64,000 nt of DNA from Deefgea salmonis (GTDB lineage: Bacteria; Pseudomonadota; Gammaproteobacteria; Burkholderiales; Chitinibacteraceae), in assembly GCF_020531905.1 (NCBI RefSeq), contig NZ_JAJAWG010000012.1, positions 1 through 64,000 on the forward strand, read 5' to 3'. The notes beneath the pieces are model-generated. The model had not been told where the DNA came from and ran no database searches. It was given only the letters and a program-made list of their open reading frames with translations. The position numbers were made by a program, and so were the translations under genes. Positions 9,176 through 18,592 of this stretch are shown in pieces (positions within the stretch are counted from its first letter, which is position 1; each line of letters opens with the position of its first letter).

Positions 9176-9718
9176 ATGAATCAAGCGCAAGCGGTGTTGG
9201 ATTTTTGGTTTCATGAGATTGATCCTGCGTTATGGTGGGCGAAAAACGGTGAGTTTGATCGCTTGGTTGAACAGCGGTTTTTGGCTTTGCATACGGCGGC
9301 CAAACGCGGCGAGCTGTTTACTTGGCGTGACAGCGCTGCGGGGCGCTTGGCGGAGGTTATCGTGTTGGATCAGTTCTCGCGCAATATCTATCGCGACCGG
9401 CCCGAAGCGTTTGCTCAAGACCCGCAAGCATTGGCCTTGGCGCAAACGGCAATTGCGGCGGGGGCTGTGGCGCAATTAACGCCGATTCAAACTAGTTTTT
9501 TGTATCTGCCTTGGATGCACAGTGAATCGTTGCTGATTCATCAACAGGCGCTCACTTTATTTACCGCGCTGGGTTTGCCCAATTCATTGGCATTTGAACT
9601 GCAACATCAACAGATTATTCAACGCTTTGGTCGCTATCCGCATCGCAATGCGATTTTGGGTCGAGTCTCCAGTGCCGAGGAATTAGATTTTTTGCAGCAA
9701 GCCGGATCGGCGTTTTAA
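9176..9718 (+). CDS. DUF924 family protein
   Basis: A 180-aa alpha-helical protein matching the DUF924 family: the N-terminal VLDFWF and PALWW segments, the central IVLDQFSRNIYRD, and the TSFLYLPWMHSE region are all typical. The biochemical role is unknown; the fold is TPR-like. The ATG at 9176 is supported by AAGGTGAGAG directly upstream. Confidence 0.9.
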   Translation: MNQAQAVLDFWFHEIDPALWWAKNGEFDRLVEQRFLALHTAAKRGELFTWRDSAAGRLAEVIVLDQFSRNIYRDRPEAFAQDPQALALAQTAIAAGAVAQLTPIQTSFLYLPWMHSESLLIHQQALTLFTALGLPNSLAFELQHQQIIQRFGRYPHRNAILGRVSSAEELDFLQQAGSAF

Positions 9719-10485
9719 CGGGCTAAATCGATGGTCGTTTTTGTCTGGTGTGTTGATAAATGCTTCATTATTTGGAGTGCTCGCCATAAATTTGCTCTGT
9801 TCTTATTCTGCGTTAAATCGCTTTTTTGATCCAACCATGCGCCTTGTTCGTCAGTCGCGCAGCCTTTTCTCTATTAAGGAACAGGGGTGAATTGGATCGC
9901 AGTGACTGGGGGAATGTGTTTGGTAGTGATTAAATTTCAGTGGTGAACGCCTTGGTTTTTACTTAAACAGTGCTGTCGACAGTAGAAAGCGAGAGCAAGA
10001 TGATTGGGTTTGATTTTTTGCTGTGCGCAGCCAAATGATGGTGATTTTTGGCTTGGATCACATACGGTATTTGGCTCTGGTCTAAGTGTTGCTTGCATCT
10101 GCACTGGGGTCGATTCATCGCGGTATTTGGTTTTAGGTTTAGGCGAAAAGCAGCTTAATTCAGGGTGCTTTTTTTTATTGGCATGGAATGAAACGAGCGG
10201 AAAAATCGGGGGTGAGTTGGTCATTGGATTGATTTTTTAAGTCCTGACCGTATCGCAGCTCGTCTACATATCGGGTCTATTTTTAAGAATCCTCTGTATA
10301 AAAGTACACAGATCCAATGCATTTAGCATGGTTTTGCTGGGGTTGGTGTAACTATGTCACTGAAAATAATCAGTTTTCTCCTTAAGATGCGCAGGGTTAT
10401 TTTAGAACAAATGCATAACACCCTGTTTGAATGGTGTCGCGTTCTATTCCGTTGTGATGGATGAATGCGAGCAAAAGGAGAGTGA
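9719..10485. other. Long intergenic region without a convincing gene
   Basis: About 770 bases. Short open frames occur on both strands (for example 10004-10240 and 9937-10224), but they oppose each other, lack ribosome sites and encode low-complexity protein. No repeat of the families found elsewhere in the window is present. Confidence 0.6.
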
Positions 10486-11115
10486 GTGGGGATAGCAGTT
10501 CAACTGACAACAATTTTAGTGGCGTGTAGTTTTATTGCTGGCTGTGCATTGAATGAAGCTGCGCCAAGCCAGCCAATGGCCGCGCAGCAGATTGCCAGTG
10601 AGGGCGCAAATAAACTGCGCGATAAGTCGCAGGCATCAGCAGCATCGGGCGTGAAAGCTTCGGCGGCTTCGGTGGTGTCTGAGGCGAAGGTGTGTAAGGA
10701 TAGTGATTATGTGTTTAGCCAAAAAGACATTGATGCGCTGATTTTGAATGCGTTTAATGAGGCGCGTGGCGAATCGAATGCTGGTATTTTGGCGGTGTTA
10801 GGCGTGACGATGGCGCGAGTGGGTTCGGCGTGTTATCCCGATACCGTGCACGGCGTGGTGTATCAACGCAAACAGTTTTCGTGGACTTGGCAGCGTGGCA
10901 CGCCACGCACCTTGTCGGCCGCCAAAGCGATTGAGCCCAAAACGTATGCCAAGGTCAAAACCTTGGTCGAAAACTATATCGCGCAGGGCGCAAAACCGAA
11001 TGGCTCATTGTTGTATCACGCTAAGAGCGTGAGTCCGAGCTGGTCACGCTCGGCGTCGATTGAGCGAACCAAGGTGATGGGCTCACATATTTTTTATGAT
11101 CATCGACGCTGTTAA
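10486..11115 (+). CDS. SleB-type cell wall hydrolase, lipoprotein
   Basis: A 209-aa predicted lipoprotein with a lipobox ending FIAGC near residue 21. An Ala/Ser-rich linker follows, then a Hydrolase_2 (SleB/CwlJ) domain from about residue 75. The domain shows NEARGES with the probable catalytic glutamate and the conserved QFSWTW segment. It should cleave peptidoglycan from the periplasmic side. The start is a GTG with AAGGAG five bases upstream. The gene ends in a four-base convergent overlap with the CWC protein gene. Confidence 0.87.
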   Translation: MGIAVQLTTILVACSFIAGCALNEAAPSQPMAAQQIASEGANKLRDKSQASAASGVKASAASVVSEAKVCKDSDYVFSQKDIDALILNAFNEARGESNAGILAVLGVTMARVGSACYPDTVHGVVYQRKQFSWTWQRGTPRTLSAAKAIEPKTYAKVKTLVENYIAQGAKPNGSLLYHAKSVSPSWSRSASIERTKVMGSHIFYDHRRC

Positions 11116-11333
11116 GTGGGTGGATCGTTCGCCGGCACTTGAATCATGCCGTGTGTGCGAACGATATCGCTAAGGCATTGCGGACAATAGCAATCACCTT
11201 GGCTGGGTAGTGGTAGACCGTGTGGCTGGTCCATACACCAGCAGCCGCCTTTGCGGCCACCGCTACCGCAGCGAAATTGTTGGCCACATTGCTGGCACTG
11301 TAGGTCTCGAATTTTAAGCTCGGTTGGCGACAT
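11112..11333 (-). CDS. Cysteine-rich CWC family protein
   Basis: A 73-aa protein with eight cysteines in the CWC pattern: CQQCG near 13-17, CGSGG, CWC at 31-33, and CYCPQC near 48-53. It probably binds zinc; its function is unknown. Its ATG overlaps the stop of the upstream TonB-like gene (TAATG), which suggests translational coupling. Confidence 0.85.
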   Translation of the reverse strand: MSPTELKIRDLQCQQCGQQFRCGSGGRKGGCWCMDQPHGLPLPSQGDCYCPQCLSDIVRTHGMIQVPANDPPT

Positions 11334-12127
11334 TATTGTTTCCAGCGCACGTGGCGTTCATCGACAAATTCATAGTAGCGTAGCAACATAATCTGCCGGT
11401 TGGCATCGAGCAATTCGACTGGCACCGGGCCAAACGGCGCGGCAAGTCGGATGATTTGCAAGGCATCTTGATCCAGCTTGAGGTTGCCCGATTCTCGGGT
11501 GAGGCTGAGCGCAGCAATGCTACCGTCGGCATTGAGGATGACGCGAAATTGCATTAAGCCAAATAGGGCGCGGCCATTGTCATCTCGCGGGAAGTTTTGC
11601 TGGCCGATGCGTTCTACTTTCTGCCGAATTTGTCGCTCCCAAAGACCAAAAATCGCTTTGTTTTTGTCTGAGCTTTGGCTGCGAATCGCGCCGTCTTCGG
11701 CTTGCGGCGCTTCGAGGTGCTTAATATCGGCGTAGTGCGTGAGTAATGGTTGGCCTTGTCGGCTGGTGCCGAGTGCAGTATCTAGTCCGGCGATTTCAAC
11801 TTCTTTTTGATTACTCGGCGCTGCGCTGGTTTTGACCATGCTGGCGGCGACGATTTTTTTGGGTGCCGGTTTGGCGCGATACCGCGGTTTTTCGGCGCTC
11901 GCCGCTTTGGTCATTAATGGTGGGCTAGGCTCGGGCGGAGGGGCTTTCGGTGTTTGCCGTTGCTGCAGCGTCATCTCGATGGCACCACCGCTGGCGACCT
12001 TGGCTTTTTGCGGCGCTTGGGCCGGAATCAGCAATACCAGCAGGTGCAATAAAATCGCCAAGATAAGCGCCTGCAGCAGCCAGTGTTGGCGCGTTTGAGC
12101 AGGGGGAGCTAAATCATGATGCGACAT
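11333..12127 (-). CDS. TonB-like energy transducer
   Basis: A 264-aa inner-membrane-anchored protein: one N-terminal transmembrane helix (about 17-36), a Pro/Lys-rich periplasmic linker (about 55-110) and a C-terminal TonB-type domain (QFRVILNADGSI, then LRLAAPFGPVP-like residues). It would link the proton gradient to outer membrane transport or envelope stability. No exbB or exbD is adjacent. No clear ribosome site precedes the ATG. Confidence 0.8.
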   Translation of the reverse strand: MSHHDLAPPAQTRQHWLLQALILAILLHLLVLLIPAQAPQKAKVASGGAIEMTLQQRQTPKAPPPEPSPPLMTKAASAEKPRYRAKPAPKKIVAASMVKTSAAPSNQKEVEIAGLDTALGTSRQGQPLLTHYADIKHLEAPQAEDGAIRSQSSDKNKAIFGLWERQIRQKVERIGQQNFPRDDNGRALFGLMQFRVILNADGSIAALSLTRESGNLKLDQDALQIIRLAAPFGPVPVELLDANRQIMLLRYYEFVDERHVRWKQ

Positions 12128-12212
12128 TCAAAAAAAAGTCCGAGTGGGAAAGCGGCTTCATTCTATCGTGAAGTTTGGATAGGCGGGCGATGTTGAATAA
12201 ATTGTTGAGTGC

Positions 12213-12497
12213 TAGGGTCTGTTGACGTTTGGTTTCCCGCCGCGCTGGATCGATTTTCGCGGCGAATCAAGGCGCAGTAAGCGATGCATAGCATTCTATG
12301 TGAGCTTGCTACAACACAGAGTCGCCGCGAAAAGCGCCCAGCCCTTAGGGTTTGGCGGCAGATTTTTTAAAATAAAGTCAGCCTGATGCTGCGTTACCAA
12401 GCGCTGGCGTAGAATGACTACGCTGCGCGCTTCGTGCCTTGCCTCAGGCCAAAATCCGCGCAAACGCGGTTGGCAAACCAAATGTCAACAGACCCTA
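12213..12497. mobile_element. MITE-like element with terminal inverted repeats
   Basis: A 285-bp non-coding segment bounded by TAGGGTCTGTTGAC and its exact complement. The inverted match continues inward (TTTGGTTT region) with few mismatches. It contains internal palindromes such as GATTTTCGCGGC. No transposase frame is present. Related sequence occurs at 19175-19234 and 60255-60413. Confidence 0.75.
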
Positions 12498-12632
12498 AGG
12501 TACTGATTTTTATCAGAGTGGGAAAAAAAACCAAAATAATTTAAAAAAGGCTTACGGTTTTAAAAAATATAGGGTATTATCCGCCCCCTAACTTGATGAA
12601 TGTGATTCACACAGTCAACAAGGCTAGTCGCT

Positions 12633-12709
12633 AGGGGAGTCGCCAAGTTGGTTAAGGCACTGGATTTTGATTCCAGCATGCGAAGGTTCGAATCCTTCTT
12701 CCCCTGCCA
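12633..12709 (+). tRNA. tRNA-Gln (TTG)
   Basis: Complete cloverleaf: acceptor AGGGGAG/CTTCCCCT region, anticodon loop TTTTGAT with anticodon TTG, T-loop GGTTCGAATCC, and an encoded CCA at 12707-12709. It is followed by a terminator. Confidence 0.96.
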
Positions 12710-12718
12710 AGAATTGTA

Positions 12719-12749
12719 TAAAAAAGAGTCGCGATGCGGCTCTTTTTTA
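12719..12749 (+). terminator. tRNA-Gln terminator
   Basis: Stem AAAAGAGTCGC/GCGGCTCTTTT around a GAT loop, with a T run, immediately after tRNA-Gln. Confidence 0.85.
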
Positions 12750-12764
12750 TTGCCTATTACTTTG

Positions 12765-12813
12765 ACGTATTTGTTGCTAGCGCTTTATTTATAAAGGCTG
12801 GCTGTTAATACCC
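12765..12813. repeat. 49-nt palindromic repeat, copy 4
   Basis: Ends are ACGTAT and ATACCC, inner arms GCGCTTTAT/ATAAAGGC. It lies between the tRNA terminator and the 3' end of the next minus-strand gene. Confidence 0.65.
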
Positions 12814-12842
12814 CATTGCCTCCTCTTTGCTTGTCGCTGGCT

Positions 12843-13349
12843 TTAGTGTGCCAATACGGCCTTGATTTCTCGCTCGCCTAAATCTGCGGCACCGCGATAA
12901 CCTGAACGGCGCAGTGCAACTGCCCATTGCTCGACAATCGGCGCAAAATCTTCCGCACGGCGAACGGTACTTAGTAATTCAGCCAAACGATTTTCCCAAT
13001 TTTGTCCGAGATATTCCTGTGTTACTTGCATAATGACTTGGCGTGCGGCTTCGATTTGGCGCTGTTGCTTGAGGTCTTGCACTAAATCGGGCGTGAGGGT
13101 GCTGGGGGCTGTCAATGCGTGCTGATTGAGGGCTTGTTCCGCAGGGGTTGAGCGGATTAATCCGAGGTGTTGCAGCTTTAAGAGCGTATTGAGTATATCG
13201 ACCTGCGGCATCATGTCGATTAAAGCATGCTGAGATCGGCGACCATCAATCAAGAGCAAGGTTTGGCGCTCTTTTTGACTGATTAAGCCGCTGCGCTGGG
13301 TGATCTCATGTTGACCGATTTGAGTTTTTGAATAAATTATATTTTCCAT
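12843..13349 (-). CDS. Hypothetical protein (168 aa)
   Basis: Function not recognised. The N-terminal 60 residues resemble short winged-helix-like modules seen in betaproteobacterial regulators (GLISQKERQTLLLIDGRR, then TLLKLQHLGLI). The C-terminal half is helical, beginning with KQQRQIEAARQVI. I chose the ATG at 13349, the start of the conserved-looking part; the frame is open to 13394. There is no signal peptide. Confidence 0.7.
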   Translation of the reverse strand: MENIIYSKTQIGQHEITQRSGLISQKERQTLLLIDGRRSQHALIDMMPQVDILNTLLKLQHLGLIRSTPAEQALNQHALTAPSTLTPDLVQDLKQQRQIEAARQVIMQVTQEYLGQNWENRLAELLSTVRRAEDFAPIVEQWAVALRRSGYRGAADLGEREIKAVLAH

Positions 13350-13451
13350 GATGACACCCGGTGGCAATGACATATGGTTTATATATAAGCTCAAACTGAT
13401 GTAGTCAGTAAAAACTAACTACGCGCTGTTGTATAAAATAAACAGCCGGAT

Positions 13452-13976
13452 TTATGAGTGCTGAGTGGGTCGGTGAATGATGTCGCGCAGTGCGTCTTCA
13501 GCTTGTACCAACAGCGGGGCTTGTTGCTTGCGGCGATCTACATCCAATAACAGCGCTTGCTGCTTGCGACGCTCTGGATCATAAAAATGAATTTTTTGTG
13601 CTGCCGCGCCATTTTCAAATTGAATCACCCCGGCGATTTTCCACGTTTGTTCGATGCGCTTGAGGTGATAGCTGGTTTGGTATTCCCATGGAATGCCATC
13701 ATTGCGAATGACGCGCCAACGCAGCTGGGCACTGGCTAAATCATGGTTGATTTGCATGAGGCTGAGCACGGTATAGGTAGCATCGTGAAAGCCTTGTGCT
13801 GCGTACCAAGTAAATAAAGCTTGCGTGGTATCGCGTAGCGTTTCCATCTCTGGCCAGTCGGTGCGTTCTTCGTTGATCAGTGTAAAAAAAGGCATGGCAA
13901 ACAGATTGCACACGCCATCGACATCGAGCTTGGTATAGACCGTTGCAAAGTGTTCAAAAAATTCTTCTAGGTCCAT
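13452..13976 (-). CDS. NTF2/SnoaL-like protein with internal duplication
   Basis: A 174-aa protein whose first 125 residues look like an NTF2/SnoaL-type cone fold (EEFFEHFATVYTKLDVDGV, a nuclear-transport-factor-like start, and YQTSYHLKRIEQTWKIAGV). The tail holds a tandem duplication, RRKQQALLLDVD followed by RRKQQAPLL, clear at DNA level too. The start has a strong GAGGAAAGG site. No catalytic function can be assigned. Confidence 0.72.
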   Translation of the reverse strand: MDLEEFFEHFATVYTKLDVDGVCNLFAMPFFTLINEERTDWPEMETLRDTTQALFTWYAAQGFHDATYTVLSLMQINHDLASAQLRWRVIRNDGIPWEYQTSYHLKRIEQTWKIAGVIQFENGAAAQKIHFYDPERRKQQALLLDVDRRKQQAPLLVQAEDALRDIIHRPTQHS

Positions 13977-14221
13977 GTAATGCCTTTCCTCAAACTAACA
14001 TCAAAATTATTTTGTCATAAATTATAAATGATACGTAATAAGGCATGGGTTTTTACTTATATGTTGATGTATTTTTGCTGCAGAATTTCCTGCTTGGAAA
14101 TGGCAATGTTGCTGATCGATTGAATCGGGTTGTGCTGCTTGAAATTATGCTTTTCATCGCCATCTATTCAAATAATTAGGTATATTCTTTTTTTAAAGCC
14201 AAGTCTTTGTAGGAGTTGTTC

Positions 14222-14500
14222 ATGGTTCAAGCTACTGCCAGCCATTTATTGGTAAAAACTGAAGCCCAGTGCGAAGCACTGAAACAAGAAATTTTAGCCG
14301 GTGCTGATTTTGCTGCCATTGCTAAAGCCAATTCAAGCTGCCCATCATCGGCACAAGGTGGTGCTTTGGGCTCGTTTGGCCCTGGCATGATGGTGCCCGA
14401 GTTTGATAAAGTCGTTTTCAGTGCGCCATTAAATGAAGTGCAAGGTCCAGTGAAAACGCAATTTGGTTATCACTTATTGGTGGTAACGAGCCGCGGCTAA
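14222..14500 (+). CDS. ppiC: PpiC-type (parvulin) peptidyl-prolyl isomerase
   Basis: A 92-aa single-domain parvulin catalysing cis-trans isomerisation at proline bonds. The fold is evident from ASHLLVKTE at the start, GGALGSFGPGMMVPEFDKVVF in the middle and TQFGYHLLVV at the end. The length equals E. coli PpiC. It has no signal peptide, so it is cytoplasmic. TAGGAG lies six bases before the ATG. Confidence 0.93.
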   Translation: MVQATASHLLVKTEAQCEALKQEILAGADFAAIAKANSSCPSSAQGGALGSFGPGMMVPEFDKVVFSAPLNEVQGPVKTQFGYHLLVVTSRG

Positions 14501-14524
14501 GTCTTAGGTCTTACGCGCGAATAA

Positions 14525-14561
14525 AAAAACACCGCCAATATTAAATGGCGGTGTTTTTTTA
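14525..14561. terminator. Bidirectional terminator after ppiC
   Basis: Stem ACACCGCCA/TGGCGGTGT flanked by A and T runs, so it can end transcription of ppiC and of the convergent OmpA gene. Confidence 0.9.
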
Positions 14562-14583
14562 TGCCCAATTGCGCTAGCAATGA

Positions 14584-15231
14584 TTATTGCTGAGCAGGTT
14601 CGGCAACAAAAATTTCAACTCGGCGATTTTGTGCGCGACCCGCAGCGGTATCGTTGCTGGCGACAGGATTGCTCGAGCCCATGCCGTCAATGGTCATGCG
14701 CTGACTCGCAACGCCTTGGCTGGCGAGATAGTTACGCGTTGCTGCCGCACGATTCACTGATAATGGATTATTGATTGCATCGCTACCAGTATTGTCGGTG
14801 TAGCCAACAATACGCACTTGAGTCGATTGGTTTTGATTCAGTGTTTGCGCTAGGCGGTTCAAAATCGGCTGCATGCTCGGTTTAATGGTTGAGCTACCAA
14901 CGGCAAATGAGAAATCAGCCGGGATTTCGAGTTTCAATTCATTGTTGGGGGTTTTGCTGACTTCAATGCCGGTACCTTGCGCTGCTTGTTCCATGGCGAG
15001 GCGTTGTTTTTCCATATTCGATGACCATAGGTAAGCACCTAGAGCGCCAGCTGCCGCACCAATTGCAGCATCGCGGCCAGTGTGGCTGCCTTTAGAGGCT
15101 TTACTAATCCCGGCACCTAGGGCTGCGCCACCGAGGGCACCTAGTACTGAATTTTGGGTTGTTGACATGTTTGAGCAGCCCGTTGCGACCAAGCTGAAAG
15201 CAACTAACGCAGGTAGAAGAGCACGTTTCAT
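14584..15231 (-). CDS. OmpA-family lipoprotein (YiaD-like)
   Basis: A 215-aa outer membrane lipoprotein. The lipobox VATGC ends at Cys19. A glycine-zipper segment follows (about 30-70, GALGGAALGAGI), then a C-terminal OmpA peptidoglycan-binding domain from about 105 (VRIVGYTDNTGSD, SVNRAAATRNYL, NRRVEIFV). It probably tethers the outer membrane to the cell wall. The AAAGGA ribosome site is clear. The layout matches E. coli YiaD. Confidence 0.92.
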   Translation of the reverse strand: MKRALLPALVAFSLVATGCSNMSTTQNSVLGALGGAALGAGISKASKGSHTGRDAAIGAAAGALGAYLWSSNMEKQRLAMEQAAQGTGIEVSKTPNNELKLEIPADFSFAVGSSTIKPSMQPILNRLAQTLNQNQSTQVRIVGYTDNTGSDAINNPLSVNRAAATRNYLASQGVASQRMTIDGMGSSNPVASNDTAAGRAQNRRVEIFVAEPAQQ

Positions 15232-15676
15232 GGTGTATTCCTTTCATAAAAATTGATGAGGGCAATCAAAACACTATCTATGCCATTAAGCTATAGAAAA
15301 ATACCCAAATTCAGGTGATTTTCATCACATTATCCGTTGTCCGTTGAGTTTTCCGTGGCGGATGAATCATCATAAGCAAAAATATCACGCTGTTTTTGTC
15401 TTCAGCTCAATGGTCGATTAAGGGGGCGCAACGTTCTAAAGGAGTGCGGTCTTGAGTGAGGCTGTGGTTTGCTGGTGCTGATGATTTTAGTTTTTTAAGC
15501 GCGGCGATATTGCTTGGCGCTGGTGTGGATGTTGAGTATCGATGGCAATGGATTGAGTGGTGAGGCGAGGCGATGAGTCAGATGAACATCATGATGGTTT
15601 GCTGAGTGTGTCAATTGGATCGATCCAATTTTGCTTGGCGGTGTTTTTTTTATGCTCGAAAATCAGCCGGTACAAA
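15232..15676. other. Intergenic region, nothing recognised
   Basis: About 445 bases that should hold the promoter of the OmpA lipoprotein gene. No gene, RNA or strong hairpin is evident before the 49-nt repeat at its right edge. Confidence 0.5.
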
Positions 15677-15725
15677 GGGTATAACGATGCAGCCTTTTAT
15701 TTAAAAGGGCTACATCGATATACCT
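15677..15725. repeat. 49-nt palindromic repeat, copy 5
   Basis: Ends are GGGTAT and ATACCT. Nearly complete pairing, arms CGATGCAGCC/GGGCTACATCG. It lies two bases after the stop of the TerB/DUF697 gene. Confidence 0.8.
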
Positions 15726-15726
15726 A

Positions 15727-16686
15727 TTACTTTCCTTTCACTAAGGCCATGATTTCTGTGGCATTGAGCGTACTGGCTCGCTGCTGAATTTCTGGCAGGT
15801 ATTGTGTTTGTAGATCTTTTGCAGGAGCCAGTGTTTCGGTAAAGCTTTGCTGGAGTAAAGCGGCGCTCATTTGACGACCACCGGCGTAATAGCGTTTGGC
15901 GACTTGCCCTAAGGCGTAGGTGCTGGCAAAAGAAAAAGCCATGCCGGTTGCGGTGCCACCTAAAGTCTTGCCCCATTTACCGCCGACTTTGCCAAATAAA
16001 CCCCCAATGAGTTTGCGGCCAAATTGTTCAAGGTATTGCGAAGTTAAACCGACGCCAACGGTGGATAAAAATTCGCGAATATGGCCTTGATCTAATTCGT
16101 AACCATAGTGCTGACCAATGTTGTAGACCATCTTGATTTGCAGCGGAATAATCGCGACCGACGCCCATGTTTGCGGCAGTATTTCGAGCGCGCCATTGAG
16201 GATGGCGGATTTTAAAATACGGCGATCGAGTGCGGCTTGATCGACGATGGGCTGGGTGGTGGGGACGGCGTTGACTGGCGGGGTCTTGAATAAGGGCAGG
16301 CTACTTTGTCCGGCAGCGGCTAGGGTATCGGCTTCTTGTTGAAACAGCGTGGTTGTCGGGTTATTGAGCGCAAGTCGTGTTTTAAGATCGGCTAAAAATT
16401 GTTGTTCTGCCGCGCTGGTGCTGCCATCGGCATCACACACGCACACCGCCATTTCATAGGCAAACTGGCGCTCGGCTTCGCTGCTGAGTTGGTGGCACAC
16501 CGAGGCCAAGTCAATCCGTTTGAATAAAACATCTTGATATAAGCGACTTAAATCAAGGCCACTATCTTGGCCTAAAGATTGGGCCAAGCCTCGGATGTGC
16601 TCGCGCTCGCGTTCATCATTATGGCCATCGGCAAAGGCGGCCAGTAGCGCAATGGTCAGAATGGCTTGTTGTTGTTCGGCTTGCAT
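15727..16686 (-). CDS. TerB/DUF697 domain protein
   Basis: A 319-aa protein. The N-terminal ~125 residues form a TerB-like helical domain with the acidic pattern AAFADGHNDEREREHI and AVCVCDADGSTSAAE. The C-terminal part (about 150-290) has hydrophobic, Gly-rich segments typical of DUF697 (QIKMVYNIGQHYGYE, then KLIGGLFGKVGGKW). Family members are thought to act at the membrane; the precise role is unknown. GAAGG precedes the ATG. Confidence 0.83.
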   Translation of the reverse strand: MQAEQQQAILTIALLAAFADGHNDEREREHIRGLAQSLGQDSGLDLSRLYQDVLFKRIDLASVCHQLSSEAERQFAYEMAVCVCDADGSTSAAEQQFLADLKTRLALNNPTTTLFQQEADTLAAAGQSSLPLFKTPPVNAVPTTQPIVDQAALDRRILKSAILNGALEILPQTWASVAIIPLQIKMVYNIGQHYGYELDQGHIREFLSTVGVGLTSQYLEQFGRKLIGGLFGKVGGKWGKTLGGTATGMAFSFASTYALGQVAKRYYAGGRQMSAALLQQSFTETLAPAKDLQTQYLPEIQQRASTLNATEIMALVKGK

Positions 16687-16754
16687 GGTGTGCCTTCATA
16701 GCGTGGTTTTTTACTAGACCCATTCCTTATGGCTTTGTTCCCAATGGTTCATTT

Positions 16755-17459
16755 TTACTGCGGCTCACAGCGTAGATATTGTAGAAGTCGACCACGATAG
16801 GCGCTGCCGTCATGCAGTGCTTGGGTGAGCATGGTTTCGTGCAGGCTAAAGCCTCGGCTGGCCATTTGTTTATGAAATGCGCTGCGATTGCTGCGATTGG
16901 GATCGATGATCAAAACCTCGGCTTTGGTGGCCGCATGTTGATCGATAAATGCCGCTAATACTTCAGGATGACCGCGTTCATACAGTACGTCGCTGCCAAT
17001 AATCAGATCAAATTGGCCTAAATCATGATTGCTACGGCCCCAGTTGCCGGTGCGATATTTTAATTTGGGCAGCGTGTTGAGTTGTAAATTAGCATTTAGA
17101 AATTGCTCGGTTAAGGGGTGGCAATCGCTGGCGGTAATGTCGCCCAGTCGCCGGTGAATGACCAAGCTGGCTAAGGCTAAGCCACAGCCGATTTCCAGCA
17201 CACGGCGATCGGCTAAATCGTAGCTTTGCATTAAATCGGCGAGTTTTTGTGATGAAGGCCAAATTTGCCCAAATAAAGGCCAGCAGGCTTCAGAAATCCC
17301 TGCCGCTTCAGCTTGACCAAGTGGATCATAAAATTGCTGCCGATCGAGTAAGGCACGAATATGAAGGTCGGCCCCGCCAGCGACGGCGACGGGGAGTTGT
17401 TTGACTTGATAGCCAAACGGGACAGCATGGAGCATGACAGCCTTGGGCATGTGCAGCAC
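16755..17459 (-). CDS. METTL-type class I methyltransferase
   Basis: A 234-aa protein of the seven-beta-strand methyltransferase type related to lysine methyltransferases METTL20/21. It has an early GQIWPSSQKLADLM segment, motif I VLEIGCGLALAS (about 90-101), and the acidic IIGSDVLYE. Such bacterial homologues methylate proteins, but the substrate here is unknown. It stands between two unrelated minus-strand genes. Confidence 0.82.
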   Translation of the reverse strand: MLHMPKAVMLHAVPFGYQVKQLPVAVAGGADLHIRALLDRQQFYDPLGQAEAAGISEACWPLFGQIWPSSQKLADLMQSYDLADRRVLEIGCGLALASLVIHRRLGDITASDCHPLTEQFLNANLQLNTLPKLKYRTGNWGRSNHDLGQFDLIIGSDVLYERGHPEVLAAFIDQHAATKAEVLIIDPNRSNRSAFHKQMASRGFSLHETMLTQALHDGSAYRGRLLQYLRCEPQ

Positions 17460-17593
17460 TGAATGCTAGTCGAACCGACGAGGCGCAGAGCGCTGTGTAA
17501 GGCGAGGAGTAAACGGCGGGGCAGAGGTGCAGATGGTGAGTAGTTGTCCATACTAACACCCACTGCGACTTGGCGGCGCGCACTGATGTGGTG

Positions 17594-18343
17594 TTAGCGC
17601 TGTTGGGCAGCACCTAAAATTGCATTCAATTCTCCGCTGGCTTGCATTTTTGCCTGGCCTCGATTAAATCGTTGCAGCAACATCTCGGCATTGGGGGTTT
17701 TTCGACTAATCAATAAATACATGGGTTCTTCATGAATCATTGGTGCGCTGATACTCAATTGTTCAAGCGCTTTGCCACCTAAAGCATGACGAATGAGGTA
17801 CATGCCGACTATTTCTTCGCAAGGAAAACCATCAACGCGCTTGGCGAGTAGTTTGGCGAAATTTTGTGCATCGCTATTGCCAATATCGCTGAGCACTTGC
17901 TGGCTAAGTAATAACTGGCTTAATGCTGCGCCGTAATAGTAGCCATGGGTGATGCCCAGTCGACGACCTTTTAAATCATTGAGCTGTGACCAATTAATAG
18001 GTCGATCACGATTAAAAAACAGCACGACCTTGCTGCGATAAACCGGTTGGCTGTATAAAAAATCTTGTCGCCGCTCGGCGCTGTCAATCCATAACAAGCT
18101 GCCTTGCACATTGCCGCGACGCGCTTCATCGAGCGATCTTTTCCATGGATAAAATCGATATTTAACTTGGATATTTTCTAGCGCAAAAGCGCGGCTAACG
18201 ATTTGGCTGGCGTAGCCATATTGTGGCAACGATGCGCTAAGTAAAGGTGGCCATTCGCCGTTAGCCAGCTCGATCTCTTGGGGTACGGCAAAACAGCGAG
18301 CCGCAAAAAAGAGCACAAGATAAAAAAATAAATTTCTAGGCAT
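17594..18343 (-). CDS. Periplasmic substrate-binding protein (SBP family 3)
   Basis: A 249-aa protein with a signal peptide (about 1-19, ending CFAVP) and a small-ligand binding-protein fold: ELANGEWPPL near the start, VKYRFYPWKRSLDEARRG near 60-78, and DFLYSQPVYRS. It resembles solitary amino-acid-binding-like proteins not linked to ABC transporters. No transporter genes are adjacent. A second protein of this type is at 31023. Confidence 0.83.
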   Translation of the reverse strand: MPRNLFFYLVLFFAARCFAVPQEIELANGEWPPLLSASLPQYGYASQIVSRAFALENIQVKYRFYPWKRSLDEARRGNVQGSLLWIDSAERRQDFLYSQPVYRSKVVLFFNRDRPINWSQLNDLKGRRLGITHGYYYGAALSQLLLSQQVLSDIGNSDAQNFAKLLAKRVDGFPCEEIVGMYLIRHALGGKALEQLSISAPMIHEEPMYLLISRKTPNAEMLLQRFNRGQAKMQASGELNAILGAAQQR

Positions 18344-18592
18344 AGATTAGATAAAGAGCAGCCGGTTTGGAGTTGTGTTGGTAAGCTATTCGACAGGTTT
18401 GAAGTGAAAGTATCATCTGCTTCGCGAAGATTCACGTCAAGCTAGCTGCGTTATGGATTAAAAAAGACGCGTTTGAATGAATGCCAGTCATCGTTTTTAT
18501 GCGTATCGATGGGTTTATTTCCTTTATTTTGATCTGTTCTCTTGGTAAGTTATTGATCTTAAACTTCAAATTAAGAAGAATAAAGGACGTCT

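Noticed and set aside
9937-10240. Opposing open frames of 78 and 95 codons
   Set aside because: They overlap each other on opposite strands, lack ribosome sites and have odd composition; most likely chance.
12296-12481. 61-codon frame inside the MITE-like element
   Set aside because: No similarity to transposases and it sits across the element's dyads; treated as non-coding.
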